Shown piece by piece: positions 42,628 through 52,565 of a DNA stretch of 57,415 bases. Positions within the stretch are counted from its first letter, which is position 1. Each line of letters starts with the position of its first letter. The DNA comes from Desmonostoc muscorum FACHB-395 (lineage in GTDB: Bacteria > Cyanobacteriota > Cyanobacteriia > Cyanobacteriales > Nostocaceae), in contig NZ_JACJSF010000049.1 of the NCBI RefSeq assembly GCF_014698035.1, positions 1-57,415 on the forward strand, in the 5' to 3' direction. The position numbers were made by a program, and so were the translations under genes. The notes beneath the pieces are model-generated. The model was not told where the DNA came from. It was given only the letters and a program-made list of their open reading frames with translations, and ran no database searches.

Positions 42628-44565
42628 TTAAACTGGCTTCGGTCGGGGAAATTCAGAAGGTGGTTTAAATTTTATAACTGGTACATCCTGAAGCGCCCTC
42701 TGCATAAAATCACGCCAGATGGGAGTAACCATACCTCCACCGGTAGCACCACTAGCTAATTGTTTGTTATCATCTCTTCCTACCCAAATCGCAGTTGTTA
42801 ACTGTGGAACAGAACCAATAAACCAAATATCCTTTTCTGAAGAAGTTGTACCTGTTTTACCAGCAACAGGTCTATCTAGTGCAGCACCTTTACCAGTTCC
42901 TTCTTTAACTACTGATTGCATAACATCTAACAATGCAGCTGAAGCCCAAGGGTCAAGAACTAGTTGAGGTTTAGGAGTATTGTCTAGCAAGATATTGCCA
43001 CGACTATCACTAATACGGACGATAGCGGTAGGAGGTGATTGCCAGCCATAATTAGCAAAGGTGGCATAAGCACTAGTCATTTCCAGTGGTGTCACACCAA
43101 TTGCACCTAATGGTAAAGAACTGACAGCAACCATTGGACTTTTAATTCCCAAGATACGGCAGGTATTAATGACTTGATTAATTCCGACAGCTTTGGCAAT
43201 CTTGACCGCAGGCACATTACGAGACAATGCTAAGGCAGTACGAATCGGCATTGCTCCCATAAAGCCACCATCATAGTTGCGTGGATAATACCAACCATCA
43301 CCATCTCTATAACTAACTGGAGCATCAACTACGGTTGTATCTGGTGTAAACTTGCCACTAGCAAAGGCAGTGTAGTAAGCAAATGGTTTAAAGGAAGACC
43401 CAGGTTGACGCTGTGCTTGAGTTGCTCGGTTAAATTCACTCTTTTTTGAATCTGTACCACCCACTAGGGCTTTGATAAAATGTGTGCGGGGATCAATAGC
43501 TACCAAAGCCATTTGATTCTGGTTTAACCCCCGCTCTTCAAGGGTTTGATGCCACTGCTTAATAGTTTCTTCTGCCATGAGTTGGAAATTGGCATCTACT
43601 GTAGTTTGTACCCGCATTCCGCCTTTGAGCAAAGCATCACGCCCAAACTTTTTGATAATCTCCTGGACTACGGTATTAGTTACATAAGGAAGGGCGCTAC
43701 CTTGAAATGACCTGATTTTGCCAAGTTTGATTTCTTGCTGGAGAGCATCATGATATTCTTGCTGGCTAATCCATTGAATTTCCAGCATCCGTCCCAGGAC
43801 TTGTTTTTGTTTTTGTTTTGCCAGTTTCATGTTCACAAACGGGCTAAATTCCTCTGGTGCTTGGATTAAACCCGCCATCATTGCAGATTCGCCCAGAGTT
43901 AAATTTGCTGCTGATTTGTTAAAGTAAGTTCTAGCTGCGGTTTGTACGCCATAGTTATTGTGACCCCAGTACACCTGATTCAGGTACATTTCTAAAATTT
44001 GGTCTTTAGTCAGAATTTGCTCTAACCGAATTGCTAATACCGCTTCTGCTATTTTTCGAGTCAAAGCACGCTTCTTAGATAGAAATATATTTTTCACTAA
44101 CTGCATGGTGATTGTAGAACCGCCTTCGCGGATACTACCTGCTGTCCAATTGATTAATGCTGCACGCCCAATACCTCCAGGATTAATACCATGATGGTTG
44201 TAGAAGTGACTGTCTTCACTGGCTAAAACTGCTCGTTTTAAAGAAGGGGAAATTTGATCTAGAGGTACAATCTTTCTGTTAGCTTCTCCATGTATGGCTG
44301 CTAGAAGCTTACCTTTAATGTCATAGATATAAGTAGTTTCTTCTGGTAAGAAGTGTCGTAGTTGTCTAACATCTGGCAAATTCCGAAAACTAACTGCTAA
44401 ACCAGTAAGTCCTCCAGCAACAACAGAACTTGCCAGCATAGTGATTGATAACAGAGTCACACTAGCTACTTGACCTACTTGTTTCAAAAACTCGGAATTA
44501 GATGTTCTCCGTGTTTCTGAGTGCTGCTCTACAATATTTGATGAAGACACTGCATTTCCCCGCAC
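42628..44565 (-). CDS. Class A penicillin-binding protein (PBP1-type)
   Basis: This bifunctional peptidoglycan synthase has 645 residues. It carries an N-terminal membrane anchor (about 37-58), then a glycosyltransferase domain (ASEDSHFYNHHGINPGGI with the catalytic Glu, EGGSTITMQLVKN, LEMYLNQVYWG). The transpeptidase domain has SxxK in QPGSSFKPF, SRN in ALSRNVPAVK and KTG in AGKTGTTSSEKD. All catalytic motifs are present and the length is typical. It polymerises and crosslinks the cell wall at the periplasmic face. It is an extra copy on what seems to be a plasmid. Confidence 0.92.
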   Translation of the reverse strand: MRGNAVSSSNIVEQHSETRRTSNSEFLKQVGQVASVTLLSITMLASSVVAGGLTGLAVSFRNLPDVRQLRHFLPEETTYIYDIKGKLLAAIHGEANRKIVPLDQISPSLKRAVLASEDSHFYNHHGINPGGIGRAALINWTAGSIREGGSTITMQLVKNIFLSKKRALTRKIAEAVLAIRLEQILTKDQILEMYLNQVYWGHNNYGVQTAARTYFNKSAANLTLGESAMMAGLIQAPEEFSPFVNMKLAKQKQKQVLGRMLEIQWISQQEYHDALQQEIKLGKIRSFQGSALPYVTNTVVQEIIKKFGRDALLKGGMRVQTTVDANFQLMAEETIKQWHQTLEERGLNQNQMALVAIDPRTHFIKALVGGTDSKKSEFNRATQAQRQPGSSFKPFAYYTAFASGKFTPDTTVVDAPVSYRDGDGWYYPRNYDGGFMGAMPIRTALALSRNVPAVKIAKAVGINQVINTCRILGIKSPMVAVSSLPLGAIGVTPLEMTSAYATFANYGWQSPPTAIVRISDSRGNILLDNTPKPQLVLDPWASAALLDVMQSVVKEGTGKGAALDRPVAGKTGTTSSEKDIWFIGSVPQLTTAIWVGRDDNKQLASGATGGGMVTPIWRDFMQRALQDVPVIKFKPPSEFPRPKPV

Positions 44566-45000
44566 TCATAAATAAAATTAAAATTTCTGTCAGAATTCAG
44601 CAGCCAGAATTGGTGACTTCAGATTTGACATCTATTACTCTGATAGCTGCAAACTTGAACAAATTGTTCAATAGTATCAAAATGATCTATCTTTGTGTGG
44701 AGTTTAATCAAAAAATAATCACAAATCTTCTACTCCAAGACAGAAATTAAATATTATGCATCATATAAGAATTCACGCTATGGAAGTAGGCTTTCATTCA
44801 CCTGAATAAAACCAGTAAATTTCAATATTGGCAGTAACTGAAAGATTTGGTGGTAGTGACGTAGACTTTCTCCAACAGGGAAACTTTGAGGGGGGAATCT
44901 CTTTACCCCAAGGAGGTGAAAGATACCAACAAGTTTCTAGATTCGGGACTTGGTTAATCATGTTTATGCCTCCTGACAGGACAATAGATTCCACAAATAA

Positions 45001-45726
45001 TCAATCCGTTTCCAAGCGATCGCAGCTTGCCGGGGAGAGCAACTCAAGCCATAAGCACGACGGACGAGCATCGTAATTCCCCTTGATTCCCTTGGCTACT
45101 CCAACGGGAATCCCAAAAGCCACCTCACGAATGCCGGGTTCAAAGCTTCGGTCTTCAAGAGAGAACCGTACTTGCGTAATCTGATTTCCAATTTGGTCTG
45201 TCCAGGGGGTTGGCTGTTGACGGTGGAATAAGCCATCGGCGTAGGCAATGATAAAGACTCTTTCTCTTTCATGTGGCAAGCCGAGGCAGTACGCGGGTAT
45301 AGTTTCCCACTCACATACGTACCGGATTTGGGAAAGGTCTTCGAGGACTGTTGCCATTCCTCTAGAGAGTAGCCCTGTTGGGTTTTCGATGAGAGCGATT
45401 GCTGGTCTACACTGGTTGATGATGCGGAACATTTCGCGCCACAGTCCTGACCTGGGGTCGTTGAGTCCTTTTTTATCTCCAGCGTTACTGGTGCCGCTAC
45501 AGGGGAATCCCCCACACAAAATGTCGAATTGTCCTCGGTGGCAGTGGTAGTTGGTAATATCTGCGTGGATTGGAATTCCTGGTTGTTCATGGCGCAATTT
45601 TGATTGAGAATAAGGGGAGATTTCGACAAATTGCTGGACTCGGAATTTGTGGGATAGACCTGCGGCTGATATTCCGTGGTGGCAGAGTCCGCCGATACCG
45701 GAGAAAAGTGAAAGGACTGATTTCAT
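45001..45726 (-). CDS. DNA (cytosine-5-)-methyltransferase 2, C-terminus changed by a frameshift
   Basis: Motif I is LSLFSGIGGLCHHGI, motif IV with the catalytic Cys is CGGFPCSGTSNAG, motif VI is IENPTGLLSRG (a Pro variant) and motif VIII is GLPHERERVFIIAYADG. The annotated frame ends ARPSCLWLELLSPASC after 241 residues. Skipping one base near 45065 gives ARRAYGLSCSPRQAAIAWKR and a stop at 44964, which looks like the native end. So this is a frameshift or a sequencing error. Its ATG overlaps the ASCH gene stop (ATGA). It shares its DNA with another plausible gene (45096-45629). Confidence 0.8.
   Translation of the reverse strand: MKSVLSLFSGIGGLCHHGISAAGLSHKFRVQQFVEISPYSQSKLRHEQPGIPIHADITNYHCHRGQFDILCGGFPCSGTSNAGDKKGLNDPRSGLWREMFRIINQCRPAIALIENPTGLLSRGMATVLEDLSQIRYVCEWETIPAYCLGLPHERERVFIIAYADGLFHRQQPTPWTDQIGNQITQVRFSLEDRSFEPGIREVAFGIPVGVAKGIKGNYDARPSCLWLELLSPASCDRLETD
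45096..45629 (-). CDS. Overlapping ORF inside the methyltransferase gene (possible overprinted protein)
   Basis: This 177-residue frame lies wholly within the methyltransferase gene on the same strand in another phase. It would normally be dismissed. However, it contains DCGAKCSASSTSVDQQSLSS, KTFPKSGTYVSGKLYP, LSLPTPMAYS and ALNPAFVRWLLGFPLE. To my recollection these resemble a phage/plasmid protein family found beside cytosine methyltransferases, with conserved SGxxxxGxxY, LPTP and LNPxFxxWLxGFP blocks. It is either a genuine overlapping gene or a family created by mis-annotation of methyltransferase DNA. I cannot decide this from one sequence. Confidence 0.45.
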   Translation of the reverse strand: MSKSPLILNQNCAMNNQEFQSTQILPTTTATEDNSTFCVGDSPVAAPVTLEIKKDSTTPGQDCGAKCSASSTSVDQQSLSSKTQQGYSLEEWQQSSKTFPKSGTYVSGKLYPRTASACHMKEKESLSLPTPMAYSTVNSQPPGQTKLEIRLRKYGSLLKTEALNPAFVRWLLGFPLE

Positions 45727-46118
45727 AAGGCGATCGCACTCCTGACCAGTTCATCTGGCACTTCAAAAATCCCCAGTTGGCCGATGTAAGGAATTGGTGT
45801 GATTTCTCGCGGATTCTCCAGCTTCCAGTGGTATTGCTCAGGCATCCCCCAGCCAGAAGCAACTTGTGAAAACTTGCAATCCACTATTGTGACAATGCCA
45901 ATAACTTGACCGCGACGTAGAGAGATTAATTCTGGGATTACTATCCCCATCCCTTGGCAAAATTCTCTCGCTGACTGGTACTCTTTTTTGGTGCAAGTTT
46001 TGGCTGCGTGAATCAGAATGTTGCCGCGATAATGAATAGGCCAGCCTCGGTTTTCAATATCCTTTAGAGCAAAAATAATTGCCCATGCCCAAGGCTGACG
46101 GACGGATAGCGCTTTCAC
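45723..46118 (-). CDS. ASCH-domain protein, copy 2
   Basis: Starting at the GTG at 46118 gives VKALSVRQPWAWAIIFALKD, matching copy 1 (30636-31028) almost throughout: IHAAKTCTKKEYQSAREFCQ, RRGQVIGIVTIVDC and IGQLGIFEVPDEL. A longer frame to 46190 exists, but its extra residues are read from a decayed neighbouring gene. It overlaps the methyltransferase start by ATGA, just as copy 1 does. It likely recognises modified or structured nucleic acid. Confidence 0.85.
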   Translation of the reverse strand: MKALSVRQPWAWAIIFALKDIENRGWPIHYRGNILIHAAKTCTKKEYQSAREFCQGMGIVIPELISLRRGQVIGIVTIVDCKFSQVASGWGMPEQYHWKLENPREITPIPYIGQLGIFEVPDELVRSAIAL

Positions 46119-46123
46119 GGGTT

Positions 46124-46172
46124 TTAAAACTCCAATGACTGAACATAAGCGTCTGATGCGGCAATGACCAGA
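46124..46172 (-). pseudogene. Tail remnant of the gene upstream of ASCH
   Basis: The frame reads SLVIAASDAYVQSLEF and a stop. It matches the C-terminus ALDAYIQLLEF of the gene at 31034-31414, which occupies the same place before ASCH copy 1. The rest of the gene is gone. Confidence 0.55.
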
Positions 46173-46402
46173 GATGATGCGACTGTGCAACTGCCTAATA
46201 ACTTCTTATTTATAGATTTTGAAAGCTCATTATTGATAGAACCTGAAAAAATAAAAGCTGTTCATCCTGGTATAAAGTGGAAAGTATCATGCGCTGATTT
46301 CCACATTTATTTTGTTGTTATTTTTAGCAGTTACAGATTTACTCAAGTCTTTAATTATCTGTAGAGTGTGGAATGATAAAGACAGAGAAATAGTAAACTG
46401 GG
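46173..46402. other. Intergenic stretch
   Basis: I see no supportable gene. A 66-residue forward frame (46164-46364) overlaps the ASCH-module remnant and has no ribosome site or recognisable domain. A terminator-like hairpin follows at 46403. Confidence 0.4.
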
Positions 46403-46434
46403 AAGCGGAGGTTTTGATCTGATTTCCTCCGCTT
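46403..46434. terminator. Terminator-like hairpin AAGCGGAGG / CCTCCGCTT
   Basis: Nine-base GC-rich arms at 46403-46411 and 46426-46434 enclose a 14-base loop; on the forward strand the right arm runs into CTTTT. It lies 10 bases past the stop of the reverse-strand nuclease gene and probably ends its transcript, although the T-run is on the opposite strand. Confidence 0.5.
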
Positions 46435-46443
46435 TTATCCTTA

Positions 46444-47250
46444 TTATCCTAATTGATCTAACCAAGCTACTAAATCTTCAAGTGATGAAAAATCTAAAAA
46501 TGCTTCTCCTAATGCCTCTAATTGCTCCGTAGATAATTCTCGAACTCGTTCAATTATTGATATATCAATTTCTCCAAAACGGCGATTTAGCTGGCGATAG
46601 AAAAATTTGAATTCCCCTTTCTGCAAAATATCCTGATAGATAACTGATTCCTGCATAATATCCTCCCGTAAAAATTGACGAATTAAATCTTTTTCAAACC
46701 TTAAACCTGCAAATATCTCTGTACATCCAGCAATGTTCTGCCTTTCGTCCCTATCTGGAATTTTAGCGATGTTTTGAGCTACTTGGGATAATAAAGTTGC
46801 TGGGGAATCAGTTCGAGTTAAAGGCGCAAGAGGCAATAGCGCTGGATTATCCAGAAACAAAGCTGAATCTTGTTCCCATAACCGTATAACTCGATAACGG
46901 TGATTTGTGAACTCATCCGTATATTCTTCAGTAAATACAATAGGGTCACTACTTTGTTGTAAGAAGATCACGACTTGGGTTACTGGTGTGTTATATTGCC
47001 GTTTCAATCTCACGTAATAGTCTAATACCCGCAAAGGAATTGGCGGATTAGATTTGGGGAGAGTCTGAAACTCAATATGCAAAATGCGACTACTTGTTTG
47101 CAAAAATATGACATAATCTGCACGGATTGGATCTATTGAAAGTTCAGTTTTAAGTACTGTAACTTCTGTATTCTTATCTGGTAGCAACCACTTGGCAAAC
47201 TCGGCTGGATACAATTCAGCTAAATACTTGGCAGTATTATCGTAACTCAA
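46444..47250 (-). CDS. Rpn-family / PD-(D/E)XK nuclease-like transposase protein with DUF4351 tail
   Basis: The 268-residue protein has an N-terminal region typical of the Rpn (recombination-promoting nuclease) / PDDEXK family: DNTAKYLAELYPAEFAKWLL, DPIRADYVIFLQTSSRILHI-EFQT with the acidic D…ExQ core, and PLRVLDYYVRLKRQYNTPV. The C-terminal RFGEIDISIIERVRELSTEQ-LEALGEAFLDF segment fits the DUF4351-like domain common in cyanobacteria. Members cleave DNA or have a proposed defence or recombination role. Multiple copies per genome are usual in Nostocales. Confidence 0.85.
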   Translation of the reverse strand: MSYDNTAKYLAELYPAEFAKWLLPDKNTEVTVLKTELSIDPIRADYVIFLQTSSRILHIEFQTLPKSNPPIPLRVLDYYVRLKRQYNTPVTQVVIFLQQSSDPIVFTEEYTDEFTNHRYRVIRLWEQDSALFLDNPALLPLAPLTRTDSPATLLSQVAQNIAKIPDRDERQNIAGCTEIFAGLRFEKDLIRQFLREDIMQESVIYQDILQKGEFKFFYRQLNRRFGEIDISIIERVRELSTEQLEALGEAFLDFSSLEDLVAWLDQLG

Positions 47251-47475
47251 TTTCTTTCATCCTTATTTCAATGAAGATTTAGTTCTTAGCAAGCTCAATG
47301 ATTTTGTTTACTTTGTCAATGGTCAGGAAATTCATCTTCATCATAATCTTCTCCTCCTTTTGGATTTAGACTAAACCAATAGTACTTTTTTAATTGTTAT
47401 ATTTTCTGCCTGATTCCGTTGCTGGAGTGCTTCTTACATGAACAGTTACAATGCTTAGGTTAACTATTGTTGTAT

Positions 47476-48118
47476 TTAATATTGAGATTTAGCCAAATTC
47501 TTAAACTGTCCAAATCTTTCGTCAAATAAGAGATTAACAGTCGTCTCACTACTAAACCGACTTTTCAAAACTGAAACTTCAAAAATGCCTTTTTGGGTAG
47601 TCTGTTTGTCGTAGTAATCTTCCCGGTACAAACCCAACATAACAGCAACTTCTTGCTCAAATCCTCCCGATTCTCGAAAATCTGCTTTAGTTGGACGCTT
47701 TTCGGAACGTGAATCAACTTCTCTTTTTAACTGCGCTAAACCCAAGACAGCGCAATTGAATTGTTTAGCGATCGCCCTGAGTTGTTTCAAGATGGAGTCA
47801 ATTTCTTGCACACGATTTTCCCCACGTTCACGGCGCATTGGTTCAATCAACTGCACATAGTCCACAATTACCAAACTGACTGACCCGCAACGAGTTTGTA
47901 TATCTTGCAAACCACCCTTGATTTGTGATGTGGTGATTACAGGGTTATCATTCGCTTGTTTGACAACAAGAGTGCTGATTGATTTAAAATCCACTTGAAA
48001 AATGTTCAAATCTGCTTGCATTTTTCCACTGTTATAGCGGTCTGTTATATGCTGTTTAATTGCTGCTTTTGATAATCCAGTAGTCAGATGAATGTAAACT
48101 GATGATGTGATTTTTAAG
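47476..48118 (-). pseudogene. C-terminal DnaB helicase fragment
   Basis: The reverse-strand frame is open from 48118 and includes an ATG at 48021. It has TGLSKAAIKQHITDRYNSGK, Walker B SLVIVDYVQLIEPMRRERG, VLGLAQLKREVDSR and KADFRESGGFEQEVAVMLGL-YRE, all classical DnaB motifs. Walker A and the N-terminal domain are missing. At about 200 residues it cannot be a complete replicative helicase. It sits upstream of the second methyltransferase/ASCH module, as the other DnaB-like gene does for the first. Confidence 0.75.
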
Positions 48119-48877
48119 GGCTACTGTAACTATCGCTTTCATTCTTGTTATCCTAGAAATGCAAGAGTGTTTTAGTGTGGCGATTGTTACTTATTAAGCG
48201 GCAGTCGCTTTTTACTTTGATTGTCAAAAACCTTGAAATTACAGTACTTTTGTCATGTGTTTAGTATTCGCTAAATAAGTCTTTTTTGTCACAAACTATG
48301 TTTAAGTACTGCTAGTTGCTTGACTACGTGAAAAGAAAGCTTTTAATGTTAAATATTGGTAATATTTGATGCTTTGCTAAGAACTTTGATCTTTAGATGA
48401 ACGTTCGCTACTGTGGTGGAAGTGTTCGCTTTTAGTTTGCACATACGAAGGACTTCTGGGCATTTGTGGGGTAAAGAGGAATAGGGATGTTTCCCCAACA
48501 TCTTGGCATTTTTCACTTCTGCAAGATGTCTGAAGTGTTGCTAACGATGAAAAAACTCTCGATTATTATCTCTACTTTGATTATTGGGGGGTGTGGACGG
48601 CGATGAATCAGGTAGGGGCGTGGGGGAGCAGAGGAGATATTTGTACTAATTTTCCCTCTGCGTAATTTCAATTCCATGCTGAGTCTGTATTTTATCTACG
48701 TAAGCCGTATCTGGTTCAAGTTACTCTTAGGGACGTACTTCTGGCTTCAGAATTGTTCTTTTTTTTCTCCGATTTCCAACAGATGGATCTTATTAGAAAG
48801 AGGAATGTTACATTACCTAAAGAATAGGAAATCCTAGATTTAAGTACCAAGCAAATATATTATTCAGTTAGAGCAGG
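48119..48877. other. Intergenic stretch before the histidine kinase
   Basis: No gene is supported. A very short lipoprotein-like frame near 48548 (KKLSIIISTLIIGGCGRR) stops after 18-19 residues and looks like a decayed start. The rest is AT-rich with no clear repeat. Confidence 0.4.
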
Positions 48878-51026
48878 ATGAACTTTCAACAGCAAGGCAT
48901 TCAATCCGGTAACAATTTTTATGTAAACCAATTGCTAAAAGTTGATGAAGTTAGTAGAAATGGCCAGGAAATTGAACATCAATTAGCAGAGCCAGATTTG
49001 AAACAGTTGCAAGATAAATTTTTATTACTTATAGAACGTAATCCTTTGCCTTTAATTGAGTGGAATATAGCATTTCAAGTAATACAATGGAATCCGGCTG
49101 CTGAACAGCTATTTGGATACAGCAAAAGTGAAGTACTGGGTTGTCAATTACCAGAAATAATTGTGCCAGAGAGTGAGAGAGTAGAAGCTATCAAAATAAT
49201 GGAGTTATTAATTGAAGAGAAAGTGGGAGGTAATAATCTCAGTAAGAATCTGACAAAAAATGGAAGAGTGATTATTTGTGATTGGTGTCACACTCTGATA
49301 ACTAACGTTGATGGCAAGGTAACTAGTATTGTCTCAACAGTACAGGATATTACAAAAGTAAATTCATTTGAAAGCGCTCTGCGCGAAAACGAAAAGACCT
49401 ATCAGCAAATTCTTGATGCAATTACAGATATGGTACTGGTTAAAGGTGCTAAATCTCGGATTATTTGGGCAAATAAGGCATTTCGTGATTATTACGGGAT
49501 GAGTGAGTCACAGCTTCAAAATATGATTGATGCACCTTTTAGCGAACCAAATCATACCCTGCAATATATCAAAGATGATGCTTACGTATTTGAAAGTGGA
49601 CAGACCCTAGAAATTCCCCAAGAGCCAGTAAATCGGTACGATGGCGAAGTACGCCTATTCCATACAATCAAATCTGCGATCCGTAATGAACTGGGTCAAG
49701 TGATAATGACTGTTGGCGTATCTCGTGATATTAGTGAGCATAAACAAGCCGAGAAAGAAGAGGCGAAGTTGTTGGCAATTCTAGAAGCAGCACCAGACTT
49801 TATCAGCACTGCTGACTTAACTGGGCAGGTTCTTTATTTTAATAAAGCAGCTCGCCGAATGTTAGAACTGGGGGAAAAAGAATCGCTTCAGGGGAGAAAT
49901 TTGTGCCAAAATCATCCGAAATGGGCAAATGAAATTATCCAGAATCAAGGATTACCAGAATCAGTTAGAGTCGGTGATTGGGTCGGGGAAACGGCTCTTT
50001 TAAAAGCAGATGGGCGAGAAATTCCCATATCCCAACTGATTGTTGCTCACAAATCACCTGATGGAGAAGTTGAATATTTCTCGACAATCGCAAGGGATAT
50101 CAGCGAACTCAAAGCAGCGGAAGAAACTTTACGGCAAAAAGCGAAAGATTTAGAGCAAACTCTTAAAGAACTACAAAACACCCAAGCTCATTTGCTCCAA
50201 AGCGAAAAAATGTCCTCTATTTGGTCAATTGGTTGCGGGAGTGGCTCACGAAATGAATAATCCTTTGGGCTTTATTGCTGCCAGTATCAAACAAGCTAAA
50301 CCCACCTTTGATGATATTGTTGAACACTTAAAGCTTTATCAAGAAAAGTTCCCCACTCCCGGAGATGAAATTCTCATCCATGCTGAAGAAATTGACTTGG
50401 AATATAGCTTATCAGATTTACCCGAAATGATTGATTCGATGACGATAGCCTGCGACAGGCTGAAAAATATCAGTACCAGCCTCCGCACTTTCTCCCGTGC
50501 CGATAGAGATTACAAAGTACCATTTAACATTTATGATGGCATTGATGGTACGATTATAATTTTAAAACATCGTCTCAAAGCCAATAACAGCCGTCCAGCA
50601 ATTGAAATAGTGACGAACTATAGTAACTTACCTGAAATTGAATGCTCTCCAGGACAATTAAATCAAGTATTTATGAATTTAATAGCCAATGCTATTGATG
50701 CCTTGGATGAATCAAATACAGGTCGGAGTTTTGAGGAGATTAAAGCCAATCCTAATCGGATTACAATTACCACCTCATTAAAAGAAAAACAGGTTGAGGT
50801 GAAAATTGCTGATAATGGGGTGGGGATGAGTGAATCAGTCAAGCAAAAAGTATTTGACCATTTGTTTACCACCAAAGGTGTTGGTAAAGGAACAGGATTA
50901 GGATTAGCGATCGCTGGGTCTATTGTTGTAGAAAAACATGGCGGAACTTTGAATGTGAATTCTACCTTGGGTGTTGGAACAGAATTTGTGATTACCTTAC
51001 CGATTCTGGCTCAGGCTCAAAGTTAA
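48878..51026 (+). CDS. PAS-domain sensor histidine kinase, split by a one-base frameshift
   Basis: The first part (48878-50260) has three PAS domains (about residues 45-160, 170-285 and 290-415; for example WNPAAEQLFGYSKSEVLG) and a coiled linker (LEQTLKELQNTQAHLLQSEK). The second part (50229-51026) has the H-box GVAHEMNNPLGF with the phospho-His, N-box LIANAIDALDE, G1 DNGVGMSE and G2 GKGTGLGLAI. Removing one T from the TTT at 50220-50222 joins them as KMSSIGQLVAGVAHEMNN, the usual family sequence. There is no membrane segment or receiver domain, so it is a soluble cytoplasmic kinase. It is a pseudogene unless the extra base is a sequencing error. Confidence 0.85.
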
Positions 51027-51045
51027 CTTGGTCGAAAGTGTGATT

Positions 51046-51807
51046 TCAGTTAACCACAACCAACCAATCGCACACCACAGACCTACACTCGCTCCCAAAG
51101 TTAACCCAAACCTGCCACTGCCCTAGATAGCCATTCCAGTAAGGCTCACCATCAGCCACCCCAACGGAAAAGCCAACTTGGGAGATTAGCTCTGTGTAAA
51201 ACCGACCAGCGCTGTCCAAACCTTGCTGCAATTTCAGCTTTAGCCCCTTCCATCCAAGAATCGCGATATTTTCTGGGGTATGTGGTGCTGTGTCACTGAG
51301 TGATGTTGCAAAGACTATATTATTAGTGCCTGACACCAAATCAGTATTGTGCGATATGGATAGTGATGTTGTGTCAATACCTGGTGTTTGTAACTTTATA
51401 TTATTCGTGACTGACACCGACTCACTTTGAAATAATTCATCCCGATTGAACCACTGCCCGAAAATCGAATCACGCTCATCATCAGGGGCAACGAATCGAT
51501 AAACGCACTCCCGATTTTCACGCTTACCCAATCGACCAACGTAGTCCAACTTCAAATCAATCTTGGCAAGTAACTTCTGAGCGATCGCTACTGGGGTCAG
51601 TTTTTCAGAAATGGAAACATTCAGGTAATTCTTGATAACGTGCCGATGCGTTACTGCCAGGGCTTTAAACTCCACCATTTTCTCATCAGACCCACGCAAC
51701 TGAACGTCTGATGTAAGAAACTGCAATAGATTCAGATTTTCGAGTAATAGTACAGCAGATAATAGCTGCCCCTTGTTAAAATTAGTTTTGTCATTGGCAT
51801 AGTACAA
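51046..51807 (-). CDS. Probable C-terminal portion of a CyRepA1-like replication protein
   Basis: The 253-residue frame includes HRHVIKNYLNVSISEKLTPV, AQKLLAKIDLKLDYVGRLGK and REN-RECVYRF, then a variable Thr/Ser-rich linker, and ends with YLGQWQVWVNFGSECRSVVC. This resembles the C-terminal region of large cyanobacterial plasmid Rep proteins as I remember them, but lacks their Toprim and helicase parts. A decayed copy of its end occurs at 53471-53562. Family assignment is uncertain. Confidence 0.5.
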   Translation of the reverse strand: MYYANDKTNFNKGQLLSAVLLLENLNLLQFLTSDVQLRGSDEKMVEFKALAVTHRHVIKNYLNVSISEKLTPVAIAQKLLAKIDLKLDYVGRLGKRENRECVYRFVAPDDERDSIFGQWFNRDELFQSESVSVTNNIKLQTPGIDTTSLSISHNTDLVSGTNNIVFATSLSDTAPHTPENIAILGWKGLKLKLQQGLDSAGRFYTELISQVGFSVGVADGEPYWNGYLGQWQVWVNFGSECRSVVCDWLVVVN

Positions 51808-51936
51808 ACCTCGATTTTAGGTAAGTTTGTACTATTTTGCCCCTGGTGTCAGCTCGTATATTTATGCCGTCTACCCCAAAATCGGACATACTAGGGTGAG
51901 TTATTATAATCAACTTAAAGTACAGCCCTGTTTATT

Positions 51937-52344
51937 GTGGATGCAATTTCAATTGTGCAGTCAGTTTTAAATGACTTTTACTTAGAAGCCCTTGAAGATG
52001 TAAGTTTTATGGCGAAGGCATTTAAGCAAATACATCAGTTTAAGCGGGAGTTTGGCAAAGGGTATGTCTTAATTAATATTGGAGAGTTTCACCCAGACAT
52101 TGGCGAGTTCATTAGCCCACGAAAAGATAAACTTGAGACTTTGTGGCTGGATGAGTCAACAACTCATGAATACCTAAACAGCGAAGTTGCTGCTACCGTT
52201 TTGAACGTCATTGATCACTCATGGTGCCCTGATAAGCACGAAATTTTCATCTTCATGGCATCTATTGATAATGGCGATACCGTAAAAGTTGGTCGATACA
52301 GTGTATTTGCAAAAGGTGGCTATCTACCTGACCCCTACCAGTGA
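51937..52344 (+). CDS. Hypothetical protein
   Basis: The product has 135 residues from a GTG: FYLEALEDVSFMAKAFKQIH, then REFGKGYVLINIGEFHPDIG, and EIFIFMASIDNGDTVKVGRY at the end. It looks soluble and well folded with acidic helices and a C-terminal strand region. I do not recognise a family. Confidence 0.5.
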   Translation: MDAISIVQSVLNDFYLEALEDVSFMAKAFKQIHQFKREFGKGYVLINIGEFHPDIGEFISPRKDKLETLWLDESTTHEYLNSEVAATVLNVIDHSWCPDKHEIFIFMASIDNGDTVKVGRYSVFAKGGYLPDPYQ

Positions 52345-52357
52345 AACAAAAACACTG

Positions 52358-52440
52358 TATAAAAAGCATTAAAAATTGCTGAACTTAGCTTAGGGGTAGA
52401 TCATCCCAGCACAGCCACTATCCGTTTTATGTACGGACAT
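52358..52440 (+). pseudogene. TPR-like fragment
   Basis: The frame reads KALKIAELSLGVDHPSTATI, matching the consensus of NB-ARC/kinesin-light-chain-type tetratricopeptide repeats (…A…LG.DHP.TA…). Only one repeat is left, followed by unrelated residues. Confidence 0.35.
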
Positions 52441-52565
52441 GGGTTTGCTGACTTAAACCGTCATATTTGGGAAATTATTTACATGGAGCCAAGCGCAATA
52501 AAGCGAGGTTGAAAATGTGATGTTTGAGGAATTAACACAATCAACTATTCTATAGCTTGAGTAAT

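Noticed and set aside
44828..45076. Forward 82-residue ORF near the methyltransferase 3' end
   Set aside because: It is antisense to the native methyltransferase tail and has no recognisable features.
46164..46364. Forward 66-residue ORF between the ASCH and Rpn genes
   Set aside because: It has no ribosome site and overlaps the decayed tail of the gene before ASCH.
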